Part shown: piece after piece, positions 7,746 to 16,468 of the stretch
How positions within the stretch are numbered: the stretch's first letter is position 1
Layout: every line of letters begins with the position of its first letter
DNA from: Novosphingobium sp.
GTDB taxonomy: Bacteria; Pseudomonadota; Alphaproteobacteria; Sphingomonadales; Sphingomonadaceae
Reading direction: 5' to 3'
DNA length: 64,000 nt
NCBI GenBank assembly: GCA_017744735.1
Contig: JAGIAR010000002.1
Location: 250,599 to 314,598, forward strand
Program-made: the position numbers and the translations under genes
The notes under the pieces: model-generated
The model's database searches: none
What the model was told of the DNA's origin: nothing
The model's input: the letters and a program-made list of their open reading frames with translations, nothing else

Positions 7746-9908
7746 GTGCATGACGATTACGAGATCGTCACCACCGAATCGTTCCACGACCGGCGGCCGC
7801 GCACGCTCAAGCACAACGACATCTTCGCGGTGTTCGATCACAGCGGCGACATGATCAGCGTCGCGGGCAGCTCCGAAGGCCTGTATCACCGCGATACGCG
7901 GCACCTGTCGCACTACTACCTCACGATCAACGGCAACGTGCGCCCGATCCTGCTGTCGTCCAGCCTGCGCGACGACAACAGCGTGCTGACGATCGACGTG
8001 ACCAATCCCGACATCGCCGGCGAGAGCGGCTCGACGCTGCAGAACGACCTGCTGCACATCCGCCGGATGCGCTTCCTGTCGGAATCGCGGCTCTACGAGC
8101 GGATGACGCTGACCAACTATCAGGACGTGCCTGCGACGGTCTCGCTCGAACTGCATTTCGCAAGCGACTTCGCCGATCTGTTCGAAGTGCGGGGCGCCAC
8201 GCGGATCCGCCGGGGCGAGCGGCTGCAGCCCGCGGTCGGCACCGACTCGGTGCTGCTTGCCTATACCGGGCTCGACGCGATCACCCGCCAGACCCGGCTG
8301 AGTTTCTCCCCCGCCCCGACCGCGCTCGCGCGCAATCAGGCGAGCTTCCGGATCGAGCTGGAACCGCGCAAGAGCAAGGTGGTGATGGTCGAGATCGATT
8401 GCGGTGCCGCGCCCGCCGAGGATGAAGACCTGCCGTTGCGCAAGCGGCTGGTGCGGTCCTATCGCAGCGCACGCGAGGATCTGCGCCGCAGTTCGGGCCG
8501 CGCGACCTCGCTCGAATCGACCAACGAGGTGCTCAACCAGTCGCTGCGGCGCTGCGTTGCGGACACCTACATGCTGGTTACCCAGACCGAATACGGCCTG
8601 TATCCCTACGCCGGGATCCCCTGGTATTCGACCGTGTTCGGACGCGATGCGCTGATCACCGCGCTGGAGCTGCTGTGGCTCGATCCCGAGATCGCCAAGG
8701 GCGTGCTGCGCTATCTCGCCGCGAACCAGGCCGACCGCTTCGACGCCGCATCCGACGCCGAGCCGGGGAAGATCCTGCACGAGGTGCGCTACGGCGAAAT
8801 GGCCATCCTCGGCGAAGTGCCGTTCCGCCACTATTACGGCAGCATCGATTCGACCCCGCTGTTCGTGATGCTGGCGGGCGCCTATCTCGAGCGCACCAAC
8901 GACCTCGAAACGATCGGCGCATTATGGCCCAACATCGCTCGCGCGCTCGAGTGGATCGACCAGTTCGGCGACCGCGACAAGGACGGCTATGTCGAATACG
9001 GCCGTTACACCGAGCAGGGCCTGCTCAACCAGGGCTGGAAGGACAGCCACGATTCGATCTTCCACGCCGACGGCACCATCGCGAAGGGGCCGATCGCGCT
9101 GTGCGAGGTGCAGGGCTATACCTATGGCGCGTGGCACGCCGCCGCGACGATCATGGAACGGCGCGGCGAGCGCGAGCCCGCTGCGGTGTTCCGGCGGCGC
9201 GCCGAGGCGTTGCGGAAGAATTTCGACCGCGATTTCTTCGACGAGGAGCTCGGCACCTACGTGCTCGCGCTCGACGGCGAGAAGAAGCCGTGCCGGGTGC
9301 GCTCGTCCAACGCCGGCCAGGTGCTGTTCACCGGCCTCGCCCTGCCCCACCGCGCCGGCCGGGTGGCCGAGTGCCTGATGGATGCCGGTTCGTTCTCGGG
9401 CTGGGGGATCCGCACGATCCACGCCGCGGAGGCGCGCTACAATCCGATGAGCTATCACAACGGCTCGATCTGGCCGCACGACAATGCGCTGATCGGGGTC
9501 GGCCTGGCCCGGTACGGCTTCCGCGCGGAAACCTCGCGGATTTTCGAGGGTCTGTTCGCCGCCTCGACCTATGTCGACCTGCGGCGCCTGCCCGAACTGT
9601 TCTGCGGTTTCGTCAAGCGGCCGGCAAACGGGCCGACCTTCTATCCGGTCTCGTGCATCCCGCAGGCATGGTCGGCCGCCGCGCAATTGTCGCTAGTGCA
9701 GAGCTGCCTCGGCCTGTCGATCGATGCCGAGGCGCGCCGGATCCAGTTCGATCAGCCGATGCTGCCGTCCTTCGTGGACGAGCTGAAGCTCGGGAGACTG
9801 GCGGTGGGCGATGAATGGGTGGATCTGCGGCTCCAGCGCTCGGGCAGCAAGGTGCTGGTCGAAGTGCTGGAGCGGCAGGGGGATCTGAAGGTGGTTACCT
9901 CGATCTAG
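7746..9908 (+). CDS. Amylo-alpha-1,6-glucosidase / glycogen debranching enzyme-like protein
   Basis: A 720-residue protein with two parts. An N-terminal glycogen-debranching domain includes SFHDRRPRTLKHNDIFAVFD and YHRDTRHLSHYYLTING. A C-terminal (alpha/alpha)6-type catalytic domain includes YAGIPWYSTVFGRDALITA, GLLNQGWKDSHDSIFH and YHNGSIWPHDNALIG. Acidic residues in GRDAL, KDSHD and the later helices are candidate catalytic groups. The GTG at 7746 is the first conventional start, but the same frame is open further upstream and reads TAELKPIAASEVTPVKGPTG, preceded by a strong GGGAGG at 7672-7677 with no ATG, GTG or TTG at the right distance. The true N-terminus is therefore doubtful. It follows the glycosyltransferase by 94 bases and likely acts on an alpha-glucan or a related oligosaccharide. 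Confidence 0.85.
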   Translation: MHDDYEIVTTESFHDRRPRTLKHNDIFAVFDHSGDMISVAGSSEGLYHRDTRHLSHYYLTINGNVRPILLSSSLRDDNSVLTIDVTNPDIAGESGSTLQNDLLHIRRMRFLSESRLYERMTLTNYQDVPATVSLELHFASDFADLFEVRGATRIRRGERLQPAVGTDSVLLAYTGLDAITRQTRLSFSPAPTALARNQASFRIELEPRKSKVVMVEIDCGAAPAEDEDLPLRKRLVRSYRSAREDLRRSSGRATSLESTNEVLNQSLRRCVADTYMLVTQTEYGLYPYAGIPWYSTVFGRDALITALELLWLDPEIAKGVLRYLAANQADRFDAASDAEPGKILHEVRYGEMAILGEVPFRHYYGSIDSTPLFVMLAGAYLERTNDLETIGALWPNIARALEWIDQFGDRDKDGYVEYGRYTEQGLLNQGWKDSHDSIFHADGTIAKGPIALCEVQGYTYGAWHAAATIMERRGEREPAAVFRRRAEALRKNFDRDFFDEELGTYVLALDGEKKPCRVRSSNAGQVLFTGLALPHRAGRVAECLMDAGSFSGWGIRTIHAAEARYNPMSYHNGSIWPHDNALIGVGLARYGFRAETSRIFEGLFAASTYVDLRRLPELFCGFVKRPANGPTFYPVSCIPQAWSAAAQLSLVQSCLGLSIDAEARRIQFDQPMLPSFVDELKLGRLAVGDEWVDLRLQRSGSKVLVEVLERQGDLKVVTSI

Positions 9909-9969
9909 GATCCGACGTAGCGCTTCGGCACCGAGCCCGGGCGGCTAGCGCCCCAACCGACCGCCCTGG

Positions 9970-9989
9970 GTTCCTGCTTTCGCAGGAAC
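9970..9989. terminator. Hairpin between convergent genes
   Basis: The inverted repeat GTTCCTGC (9970-9977) / GCAGGAAC (9982-9989) has a 4-base loop TTTC. It sits between the debranching-like enzyme and the convergent small basic membrane protein. There is no T-run, so intrinsic termination is probable but not certain. Confidence 0.5.
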
Positions 9990-9998
9990 ACCGGCGGG

Positions 9999-10250
9999 TC
10001 AAGCGGCTCCGACGGCCTTCTTCGCCGGAGCGCGCTTGCGCGAAGCGGCCTTGCTCCTGGGCGCGGCACGCACCGGCGCTTCGGACTTCGCTTCCTTGCG
10101 GCCCAGGATCGCCCCGCCGATCATCGTCAGCACCGGCACGTTGAACAGCAGCCTGCGCAGCGGCGTGGCGAGCACGCCCAGCGCAACCGCGGCGGCACCG
10201 GCAGCCAGATAGGGGGTCGGAACCTCACGGACGAAATCACGGGCAGTCAT
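9999..10250 (-). CDS. Small membrane protein with basic Ala/Lys/Arg tail
   Basis: An 83-residue protein. Residues 14-48 (PYLAAGAAAVALGVLATP, then NVPVLTMIGGAILG) form one or two hydrophobic segments. The C-terminal part is strongly basic and alanine-rich (RSKAASRKRAPAKK), resembling histone-like tails. The ATG at 10250 has GGAGA upstream. No family is recognised. A near-consensus EcfG promoter lies 32 bases upstream of the start, which places it with the stress genes. It could tether nucleic acid or another polyanion to the membrane, but that is speculation. Confidence 0.7.
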   Translation of the reverse strand: MTARDFVREVPTPYLAAGAAAVALGVLATPLRRLLFNVPVLTMIGGAILGRKEAKSEAPVRAAPRSKAASRKRAPAKKAVGAA

Positions 10251-10282
10251 GGCATGTCTCCGATTGTTAGTCGCGCTTTCCC

Positions 10283-10307
10283 AACGATTCTGCGGGTTTC
10301 CGGTTCA
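10283..10307 (-). promoter_or_regulatory. Candidate EcfG-type promoter of the small basic membrane protein
   Basis: On the minus strand: TGAAC (10307-10303), 16-base spacer, CGTT (10286-10283). It differs from GGAAC-N16-CGTT by one base and is 32 bases upstream of the ATG at 10250. Confidence 0.4.
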
Positions 10308-10369
10308 CGCCCCCGCGTGAAGCGTGCGAAACATGCGGTCACTCGAGCCTTCTTCCCGACGGGACGAAG

Positions 10370-12919
10370 CTAGAGCTTCGGCAGGCGCTGCTCGGCGAAG
10401 CCCCAGCCCGCGAGCCCCTTGCCTTTGGCGCGGGTGAGCAGCTTCTTCGCATCGCCGATGGAGAAGGGATGCGCGTTTTCCATTCCCGCCAGTTCGCCCC
10501 AGGCGATCGGTACCGCGACCGGCGCCCCTTCGCGCGCCCGCGCCGAATAGGGCATCACCGCGGTCGCCCCGCGCTGGTTGCGCAGCCAGTCGATGAAAAT
10601 CTTGCCCTTGCGCTTGGCCTTGCTCATCGTCGCGATGAAGCGCTCGGGCTCGGCCATGCTGAGCGCCTCGGCGAAACGCTTGGCGAAATCCTTGTGCTCA
10701 TCCCATGAGTGCCCCCCCGCACCGCCAGGATTTGTCAGGGGTACGACCACATGCACGCCCTTCCCGCCCGAGAGCATCGGGAAGCTGGTGAGGCCGATCT
10801 CGGCCAGCCGGTCGCGAATGTCCTCCGCCGCCTGCTTGACGTCGTCGAAGCCGAGTCCTTCGTCCGGATCGAGATCGAAGATCATCCGGTCGGGCGCCTC
10901 GACATCGCCGCTGCGGCACTGCCAGCCGTGGAATTCGATCGAGCCGAACTGGACGCAGGAGAGGATCCCGGCCGCGTCTTCGACATAGAGATAATCCTCC
11001 AAGCTCCCGTCTTTTTCGCGGATCGGGACATGGCGGACCTGCGGGCCCATGCTGCCGCTGTCGTGCTTCTGGAAGAAGCATTGCTTGGCGCGTCCTTCGG
11101 GGCAGCGGATAAGGCTGACGGGGCGCTGGGCGAGGAACGGCAGCATCAGCGGGGCGACCGCGCTGTAGTAGTCCGCCAGATCGCCCTTGGTGTAGCCGTC
11201 GCCGGGGAAGATCACCCGCTCGCGGCTGCTGATCTTGACCTCGGGCTCGGCCACCGGCGCCTCCTCTGCCCGTTCGGGAACCACATCCTTCGCCTTCTTG
11301 TCACTCCTGAGGCCGAGATACGAGCCGTGGCGCACATGCCCGTCGGCGGTGATCTCGGCGAAAGCGATCTCGGCCACCAGTTCCGGCTTGATCCAGGTGA
11401 CCCCACGCGCCTCGGCCCGCTCGACGCCCTCGGGCTCCTTGCCGCCTTCGAGCCGGGCGAACCGCCTGGCCAGATCCTCCAGCGTGTCGCCGTCGAAGCC
11501 GGTGCCGACCTTGCCCTTGTAGACCAGCTTCCCGCCTTCCTTCTGCGCCAGCGCGATCGAGCGGAACGGGCGGCCCCGGGCGGCACTCTTCGCCCAGCCG
11601 ACGATCACGAATTCCTGGCGCAGCGTGCATTTGACCTTCACCCAGTTGCGGCTGCGCTCGCCGCGATAGGGCGCGTCGATCCGCTTCGAGATGATGCCCT
11701 CCTGGCCGGCAGAGCACATCGCGCGGTAAAGTTTCTCCCCCGCGCCGATCACGTGGTCTGCGACACGGATCGGCGGCTTGGCATGTCTGAGCAAGGCCTC
11801 CAGCCGCTCGCGCCGCTCGATATTGGGCAGGCGGGTCAGATCCGCGCCGTTCAGCTCCAGCAGGTCGAAGGCGTGCAGCTCCAGCGCGTCGCCCGGCCCC
11901 TGGGAACCGTGCCCGCGCTTGAGCACCTTCTGGAGCGAGGAGAAATCCGGATTGCCCTCGGCATCGTAGGCGACGATCTCGCCGTCGATCAGCGCGGGCG
12001 GGAGATCGAGCGCGCGGATCGCATCGGCGAGCGGCGCGAACTTGTCGGTCCAGTCCTTGCCCGAGCGGGTGTAGATCGTGACCGCGTCCCCCGCGGCGGC
12101 GATCAGCGCGCGGTATCCGTCGAACTTGATCTCGTGCATCCACCGGTTGCCGGCGGGGACGGCATCGACCAGCGTCGCAAGCTGCGGTGAACGGAACCTG
12201 GGCGGCTTTGCAGCGCGCTTGACCGGCTTTGAACGCGCTTTGGCAGTCTTTGCGTTATGGTCGGCCGCGGCCGCCATCTCGGCTGCGAAGGCCTTGCCGC
12301 GCTTTCCCTTGAGCGAATGCGAACCCTTTGTATCCCCGGCGATTTCCGCCATCGAACGGCCGGTGAGGACGCTGGTCAGCCCGCGTTCCACCAGCGGATC
12401 GCCCGGTTCGGCGAATGCGTCGTCCAGCTTGCGCAGCAACCAGTTCTCGCGCTTCTCGGCGGGCCGCGGCTTGAGCCGGATCAGCAGCCATTCGCCCTTC
12501 ATCCGCTCGCCGTGGAGCACGAAATGGAGATGGCCCTTGTCGATGTCCTTGGCGCTCTTGCCCGGCACCGGCTCCCACGTGCCCTGGTCCCACAGCATCA
12601 CCGATCCGCCGCCGTATTCGCCTTCGGGGATGATCCCCTCGAACCGCGCATAGGCCATCGGGTGATCCTCGGTCCGCACCGCCAGCCGCTTGATCTCGGG
12701 ATCGGGCGACGGCCCCTTGGTCACCGCCCAGCTCTTGAGCACCCCGTCGACCTCGAGCCGGAAATCCCAGTGGAGCCGGGTCGCGTCGTGCTTCTGGACG
12801 ATAAACAGCCGGCCCGACGCGCTTGCCTCGCGCTTGCCCGCCGGTTCCGCGGTCTTCTTGAAGTCGCGCTTGCGGTTGTATTCGGCCAAAGGATCTCGGC
12901 GCGGATCGGCGCGGGCCAT
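10370..12919 (-). CDS. ligD: Multifunctional non-homologous end-joining DNA ligase LigD
   Basis: An 849-residue LigD with all three domains. The 3'-phosphoesterase is at the N-terminus (about 37-190; FIVQKHDATRLHWDFRLE, with HFVLHGERMKGEW). The ATP-dependent ligase follows (about 245-540; K265 in MHEIKFDGYRAL is the expected adenylated lysine; DGEIVAYD). The primase-polymerase domain is C-terminal (about 560-849; VIFPGDGYTKGDL, IFDLDPDEGL with the paired aspartates, LSGGKGVHVVVPL). The order PE-ligase-polymerase is usual for Pseudomonas and alphaproteobacteria and differs from Mycobacterium. Only four bases separate it from Ku upstream, so the two form one repair operon for joining double-strand breaks in non-dividing cells. 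Confidence 0.96.
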   Translation of the reverse strand: MARADPRRDPLAEYNRKRDFKKTAEPAGKREASASGRLFIVQKHDATRLHWDFRLEVDGVLKSWAVTKGPSPDPEIKRLAVRTEDHPMAYARFEGIIPEGEYGGGSVMLWDQGTWEPVPGKSAKDIDKGHLHFVLHGERMKGEWLLIRLKPRPAEKRENWLLRKLDDAFAEPGDPLVERGLTSVLTGRSMAEIAGDTKGSHSLKGKRGKAFAAEMAAAADHNAKTAKARSKPVKRAAKPPRFRSPQLATLVDAVPAGNRWMHEIKFDGYRALIAAAGDAVTIYTRSGKDWTDKFAPLADAIRALDLPPALIDGEIVAYDAEGNPDFSSLQKVLKRGHGSQGPGDALELHAFDLLELNGADLTRLPNIERRERLEALLRHAKPPIRVADHVIGAGEKLYRAMCSAGQEGIISKRIDAPYRGERSRNWVKVKCTLRQEFVIVGWAKSAARGRPFRSIALAQKEGGKLVYKGKVGTGFDGDTLEDLARRFARLEGGKEPEGVERAEARGVTWIKPELVAEIAFAEITADGHVRHGSYLGLRSDKKAKDVVPERAEEAPVAEPEVKISSRERVIFPGDGYTKGDLADYYSAVAPLMLPFLAQRPVSLIRCPEGRAKQCFFQKHDSGSMGPQVRHVPIREKDGSLEDYLYVEDAAGILSCVQFGSIEFHGWQCRSGDVEAPDRMIFDLDPDEGLGFDDVKQAAEDIRDRLAEIGLTSFPMLSGGKGVHVVVPLTNPGGAGGHSWDEHKDFAKRFAEALSMAEPERFIATMSKAKRKGKIFIDWLRNQRGATAVMPYSARAREGAPVAVPIAWGELAGMENAHPFSIGDAKKLLTRAKGKGLAGWGFAEQRLPKL

Positions 12920-12923
12920 CGGC

Positions 12924-13760
12924 TCAGGCCCGCTTGCGCCTGGGAGCGGGCGCCTTCCTGGCCGGCGCCTTCTCCGCGCCGACCGACTTCTTCAACGCCG
13001 CCATCAGGTCGATCACATTGCCGCCCTTGGCCGAGGCGGGCTCCTCGACATCCTCGATCACCTTCTTGCCCTTGGCCTTGGCCTTGCGGGCGACGAGCTT
13101 CTTCAGCGCATCGACATAACGGTCGTGAAACTCGCCCGCATCGAACGGCGCGGTCTTCTTGTCGATCAGCGTGGTCGCGAGATCGAGCAGGTCGGCATCG
13201 GGCTTGGTGCTGGGGATCGCCTTGAAATAGCCCTGCCCCGCGCGGACCTCGTCGGCATAGCGCAGGGTTTCCAGCAGCAGCCCCTTGCCGCAGGGCTTGA
13301 GCGCAACCAGCTTTTCGGTGCCGCGCACCGACAACTGGCCCAGCGCAATCTTGCGCGCCTTCCGCAAAGCCTCGCGCAATACGATATAGGCTTCCTCGGC
13401 CAGATCGTCCGCCGGGACGACGTAATAGGGCTTTTCGTAATAGAGCGGATCGATCTCGTCGGTGTCGACGAACTGCACCAGTTCCAGCGTCTTGCGGCTT
13501 TCGATCTTGGCGTGCTCGATCTCCTCGTCGTCGAGCAGCACGTAATTGCCCTTCGAGATTTCATAGCCCTTCAGGATCTCGTCGCGGTCCACCGGCCCCA
13601 CCCCCGGGACCACCTTCTCGTAGCGGATCGGCTTGCCGGTGGGCTCGTGGATCTGGCGGAACGAGATCGACGCGCCGCTCTTCGCGGCGGGGTAGATCTC
13701 GACCGGAATCGAGACCAGCGCGAGCCTTATCTGACCCTGCCAATATGCTCGTGCTGCCAT
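12924..13760 (-). CDS. ku: Non-homologous end-joining protein Ku
   Basis: A 278-residue bacterial Ku. It begins MAARAYWQGQIRLALVSIPV, the standard Ku core start, and continues with ISFRQIHEPTGKPIRYEKVV and YYVVPADDLAEEAYIVLREA. The C-terminal tail is rich in Lys, Ala and Pro (APARKAPAPRRKRA), typical of tails that help DNA binding. The homodimer threads onto broken DNA ends and recruits LigD. The ATG at 13760 is chosen because AGGAGG precedes it by five bases; a longer frame to 13820 lacks support. It is the first gene of the Ku-LigD operon and is divergent from the Rrf2-family regulator. Confidence 0.95.
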   Translation of the reverse strand: MAARAYWQGQIRLALVSIPVEIYPAAKSGASISFRQIHEPTGKPIRYEKVVPGVGPVDRDEILKGYEISKGNYVLLDDEEIEHAKIESRKTLELVQFVDTDEIDPLYYEKPYYVVPADDLAEEAYIVLREALRKARKIALGQLSVRGTEKLVALKPCGKGLLLETLRYADEVRAGQGYFKAIPSTKPDADLLDLATTLIDKKTAPFDAGEFHDRYVDALKKLVARKAKAKGKKVIEDVEEPASAKGGNVIDLMAALKKSVGAEKAPARKAPAPRRKRA

Positions 13761-13868
13761 CCATGCCTCCTGTTCGCGAAGAACAACGCACAGACTGCGC
13801 TGACGCTCCCGCGGACGCAAACTCTATCGTCGCACTTGAAACGCGCATGTGATAGAGGCGTGCCGACC

Positions 13869-14315
13869 ATGCTTTCGCAGAAAACCCGCTATACGATCCG
13901 CACGCTGCAGCACCTCGCCGACCAGTATCCGGACGGGCGGGCGCAGATGGGCGAGATCGCGGCGGCCCAGAAGATTCCCGCCAAATTCCTGACCGTGATC
14001 CTGTCGGAACTGGTGCGCGCGGGCCTGGTGGTTTCGACCCGCGGCCGCGACGGCGGCTATCGTCTCGGCCTCGCCCCGGTGGACATCCGCTATGGGGACA
14101 TCGTCCGCATTACCCGCGGGTCGCTGGCGCTGACCCCCTGTACCAGCCGCTATGCGCACGAGCATTGCGAGAACTGCCTGCCCGAAAGCGAATGCCGCCT
14201 GCGCGCGCTGATGCTGAAGGTCCGCGACGAGATGGCCGCGGTGCTCGACGGGATTACCCTCGCCGATCCGATCCAGCCGGTACCCGAATTCGCCGCCGAG
14301 GAGGAAGACGCCTAG
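13869..14315 (+). CDS. Rrf2 family transcriptional regulator (IscR/RirA/NsrR-like)
   Basis: A 148-residue Rrf2 regulator. A winged helix occupies about residues 1-75 (MLSQKTRYTIRTLQHLAD, PAKFLTVILSELVRAGLV, STRGRDGGYRL). Four cysteines follow at C91, C100, C103 and C109 (CTSRYAHEHCENC, SECRLR). Rrf2 proteins of the IscR, RirA and NsrR types use three such cysteines to bind an iron-sulfur cluster and sense iron, oxygen, or nitric oxide. The extra fourth cysteine and the CxxC spacing leave the exact subgroup open. It is divergent from Ku and ends 4 bases before the convergent glutamine amidotransferase gene. Its targets are not visible here. Confidence 0.85.
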   Translation: MLSQKTRYTIRTLQHLADQYPDGRAQMGEIAAAQKIPAKFLTVILSELVRAGLVVSTRGRDGGYRLGLAPVDIRYGDIVRITRGSLALTPCTSRYAHEHCENCLPESECRLRALMLKVRDEMAAVLDGITLADPIQPVPEFAAEEEDA

Positions 14316-14319
14316 GGTC

Positions 14320-15021
14320 CTAGCCCAGCCCGGCCAGCCAATCGGCGACCATCGCCTGCCCAGCCGAGACGGCGGGCGGCCCCAGCACGCCATGCAGCGC
14401 CCGCAGGTCGTCCGCATCCTGCCCGGCATCGTTCACATGGTCGCCCCAGCGTCCAAGCCATTCCTCGAAACGGGGATCGAGGCCCATTTCGGCATGGAAT
14501 TGCAACGCAAGGATGGTGTTGCCGCGGCGGAAAGCCTGGTGCTCGTACAGCGCGCTCGATGCCAGCAACTCGACATCGGGCGGCAGGGTGAAGGTGTCGC
14601 CGTGCCAGTGGAGCACCGGCACGCCCTCGACCGGCCTCAGCGGATTGTCCGCCACCGCGCGCAACGCGACCGGGTGGAAGCCGATTTCCTTGACCGGCCC
14701 GCGGAACACCTCACCGCCCAGCGCCTGCGCGATCATCTGCGCGCCGAGGCACACGCCGAGCGTCGGCCGCCCGGCCGCCAGCCGCCGTTCCAGGCGTTTG
14801 AGCTGGCAGGCGATCCAGGGATAGCGCTCCTGTTCGTAGACCCCCATCGGCCCGCCCATCATCACCAGCAGGTCGGGCTCGGTGAGGTCGAGCGTGGAGA
14901 ACGCCGGATCGGCCACATCGACGCGATCGACCGCATAACCGGCCGCCTCGATCGGCTCGCGATAGCCGGCGAGGCCCTCGGCGGGGACGTGACGGATGAT
15001 CAGGGCGCGCGGTGCGCTCAT
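14320..15021 (-). CDS. Class I glutamine amidotransferase-like protein
   Basis: A 233-residue protein with the GATase1 triad: nucleophile C91 in TLGVCLGAQMIAQ, and H176 and E178 in ALQFHAEMG. It also has VMMGGPMGVYE near residue 53-62, the oxyanion region of the GMP-synthase-like amidotransferases. It is a stand-alone enzyme; neighbours give no synthetase partner. Members of this group act as glutaminases for unknown synthetases or as gamma-glutamyl hydrolases of polyamine-type compounds. It is the second gene after a 50-residue reading frame on the same strand. Confidence 0.85.
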   Translation of the reverse strand: MSAPRALIIRHVPAEGLAGYREPIEAAGYAVDRVDVADPAFSTLDLTEPDLLVMMGGPMGVYEQERYPWIACQLKRLERRLAAGRPTLGVCLGAQMIAQALGGEVFRGPVKEIGFHPVALRAVADNPLRPVEGVPVLHWHGDTFTLPPDVELLASSALYEHQAFRRGNTILALQFHAEMGLDPRFEEWLGRWGDHVNDAGQDADDLRALHGVLGPPAVSAGQAMVADWLAGLG

Positions 15022-15037
15022 GCGTCTCTCGTAACTC

Positions 15038-15190
15038 TCAGATTCCGAGCCCGGCCCAGAATTCCGAAGCGGTCAGTGCCTTCGCCCGCGCGGCGGTTTC
15101 CTCGTCGCGATGGACCCACGAGGGATGCGGGATCGTCGGAACGTATCGATATGCCGCCTGCAAGGGTTTCGACGGTCTCAGTCTGCGCAT
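15038..15190 (-). CDS. Very small hypothetical protein
   Basis: A 50-residue reading frame: MRRLRPSKPLQAAYRYVPT at the start and KALTASEFWAGLGI at the end. The ATG at 15190 is preceded by GGAG and AAGG at suitable distances, and the protein has a natural amino-acid mix (WVHRDEETAARA), which favours a real gene. No domain is recognised. It is 16 bases upstream of the amidotransferase on the same strand and probably shares its promoter in the 15191-15406 region. Confidence 0.5.
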   Translation of the reverse strand: MRRLRPSKPLQAAYRYVPTIPHPSWVHRDEETAARAKALTASEFWAGLGI

Positions 15191-15357
15191 TGCGCCTTAC
15201 TCCATGTTGAACACGAAGCCGGCGTGGACGCTTGGGTTCGTGCGCTTTAGCCGTTGGTAACGCGGAGCAAGCTGTATCGTTCAAAAGCCGCGTTCCGGTG
15301 CGGCTGGAGGGAGAGGGAAACCGCACCGGACGATCAATCTCTACTGATAGGATTGAG

Positions 15358-15376
15358 ATAGGGCAATCAACCCTAT
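15358..15376. promoter_or_regulatory. Short dyad in the upstream region of the small protein / amidotransferase genes
   Basis: ATAGGG (15358-15363) and CCCTAT (15371-15376) flank CAATCAA. Next to it, TCAATC and GATTGA form another inverted pair at about 15334-15356. This is an AT-richer 216-base region (15191-15406) between the end of the EamA transporter and the small gene. The dyads may be operator sites; no named regulator can be matched. Confidence 0.3.
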
Positions 15377-15406
15377 TTGCCGGCGGGCCAAATTTTTCTT
15401 TCGCGC

Positions 15407-16363
15407 TCAGCGCCGTCTTGGGCGAAGGCGCGCCACGCCTTCGCGGTGCAGCGCATAGGCGCCGCTCGCGACGATCAGGGCGATCCCGCCGAGCGAAACC
15501 GCATCGGGCACATGGCCGAACACCACCGCGCCGAGGCCGGTCGCGACGATCACCTGGACATAGGCGAAGGGCGCGACCAGCGAGGCGTCGCCGCGGCTGT
15601 AGGCGAGGATCAGGCAATATTGCCCGGCCGCGTAGAGTCCGCCCATCGCCACCGCCCGCCCGGCGAGCCGGAGGTCGAACCCCGTCCACCACCACGGCGC
15701 GGACAGGCTGAGCAGGCCGAAACCGACCACGGCGGAACACAACAGGGTGGTTTCGCTCGAATCCGTCCCGGCGATCCGCCGGGTGATCACCGCCATCGCC
15801 GCGCCGCAGAAGGCCGCCGCGGCGGGCAGCAGCGCGGCGGGCTGGAACGCGTCGGCGCCCGGCCGCACCACCACCAGCACCCCGGCAAGCCCCAGCGCGA
15901 GCGCGGCCCAGCGATGCGGACCGACCCGCTCCCCCAGCAGCGGGATCGCCAGCAGGGTGACGAAGGCCGGGGTCACGAAGGAGATTGCGGTCGCCTCGGC
16001 CACGCCGAGCGAATGGAGCCCGAGGATGAAGAACTCCCCCGCCCCCAGCATGGCCACCCCGCGCAGCAGCTGCGCCGCCGGTCGGGCGGGGATCACCGGG
16101 CGCTTGCGCCGCAGCGCCAGAAGCAGCGCGAGCGGGATCTGCGGCACGAAGCGCAGCCAGACCACCTGCTCCGCCGGCAAGCCGGCGCTGAGCTGCTTGG
16201 CGACCACATCGGACAGCGCAAACAGGGTGACCGCCAGCACCACCATCGCGACCGGAAAGGCCTGGAACCGCTCGGGACCCGCCCCTGCCGGAGCGCTGCC
16301 GTCGGGACCGGGCCATGACGGGGACCGCGCAGCTTCCTTCATCCGTTCCGCCCCCGCTGCCAT
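15407..16363 (-). CDS. EamA/DMT family transporter
   Basis: About 318 residues with ten hydrophobic segments in two repeated halves, as in drug/metabolite transporters of the EamA family: VAMVVLAVTLFALSDVVAKQ in helix 1, LGVAEATAISFVTPAFVTLL and LLGERVGPHRWAALALGLAG in the first repeat, and SLVAPFAYVQVIVATGLGAV with GGIALIVASGAYAL in the second. Substrate is unknown; relatives export amino acids or small metabolites. Several starts are possible (16375 TTG, 16363 ATG, 16342 ATG); the extra N-terminal residues are hydrophilic. It is divergent from the acidic protein gene. Confidence 0.82.
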   Translation of the reverse strand: MAAGAERMKEAARSPSWPGPDGSAPAGAGPERFQAFPVAMVVLAVTLFALSDVVAKQLSAGLPAEQVVWLRFVPQIPLALLLALRRKRPVIPARPAAQLLRGVAMLGAGEFFILGLHSLGVAEATAISFVTPAFVTLLAIPLLGERVGPHRWAALALGLAGVLVVVRPGADAFQPAALLPAAAAFCGAAMAVITRRIAGTDSSETTLLCSAVVGFGLLSLSAPWWWTGFDLRLAGRAVAMGGLYAAGQYCLILAYSRGDASLVAPFAYVQVIVATGLGAVVFGHVPDAVSLGGIALIVASGAYALHREGVARLRPRRR

Positions 16364-16468
16364 CCGCCGTTCCAAGCCTGCCGTATCCGTGTTTCACCGT
16401 GGCGAAAATGACGGAACCTTGCACGGCGCTGGGTTTTGACGTTTCATCCATTCGAAAGCGAGGCAAGC

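Noticed and set aside
16413..16443. An EcfG promoter for the acidic protein gene
   Set aside because: GGAAC is present but the next GTTT follows after only 15 bases and CGTT after 22; both spacings are off the consensus.
15018..16466. A 482-codon minus-strand frame across the EamA transporter and the small gene
   Set aside because: It overlaps the recognised transporter in another frame and is arginine- and glycine-rich without domain signs.
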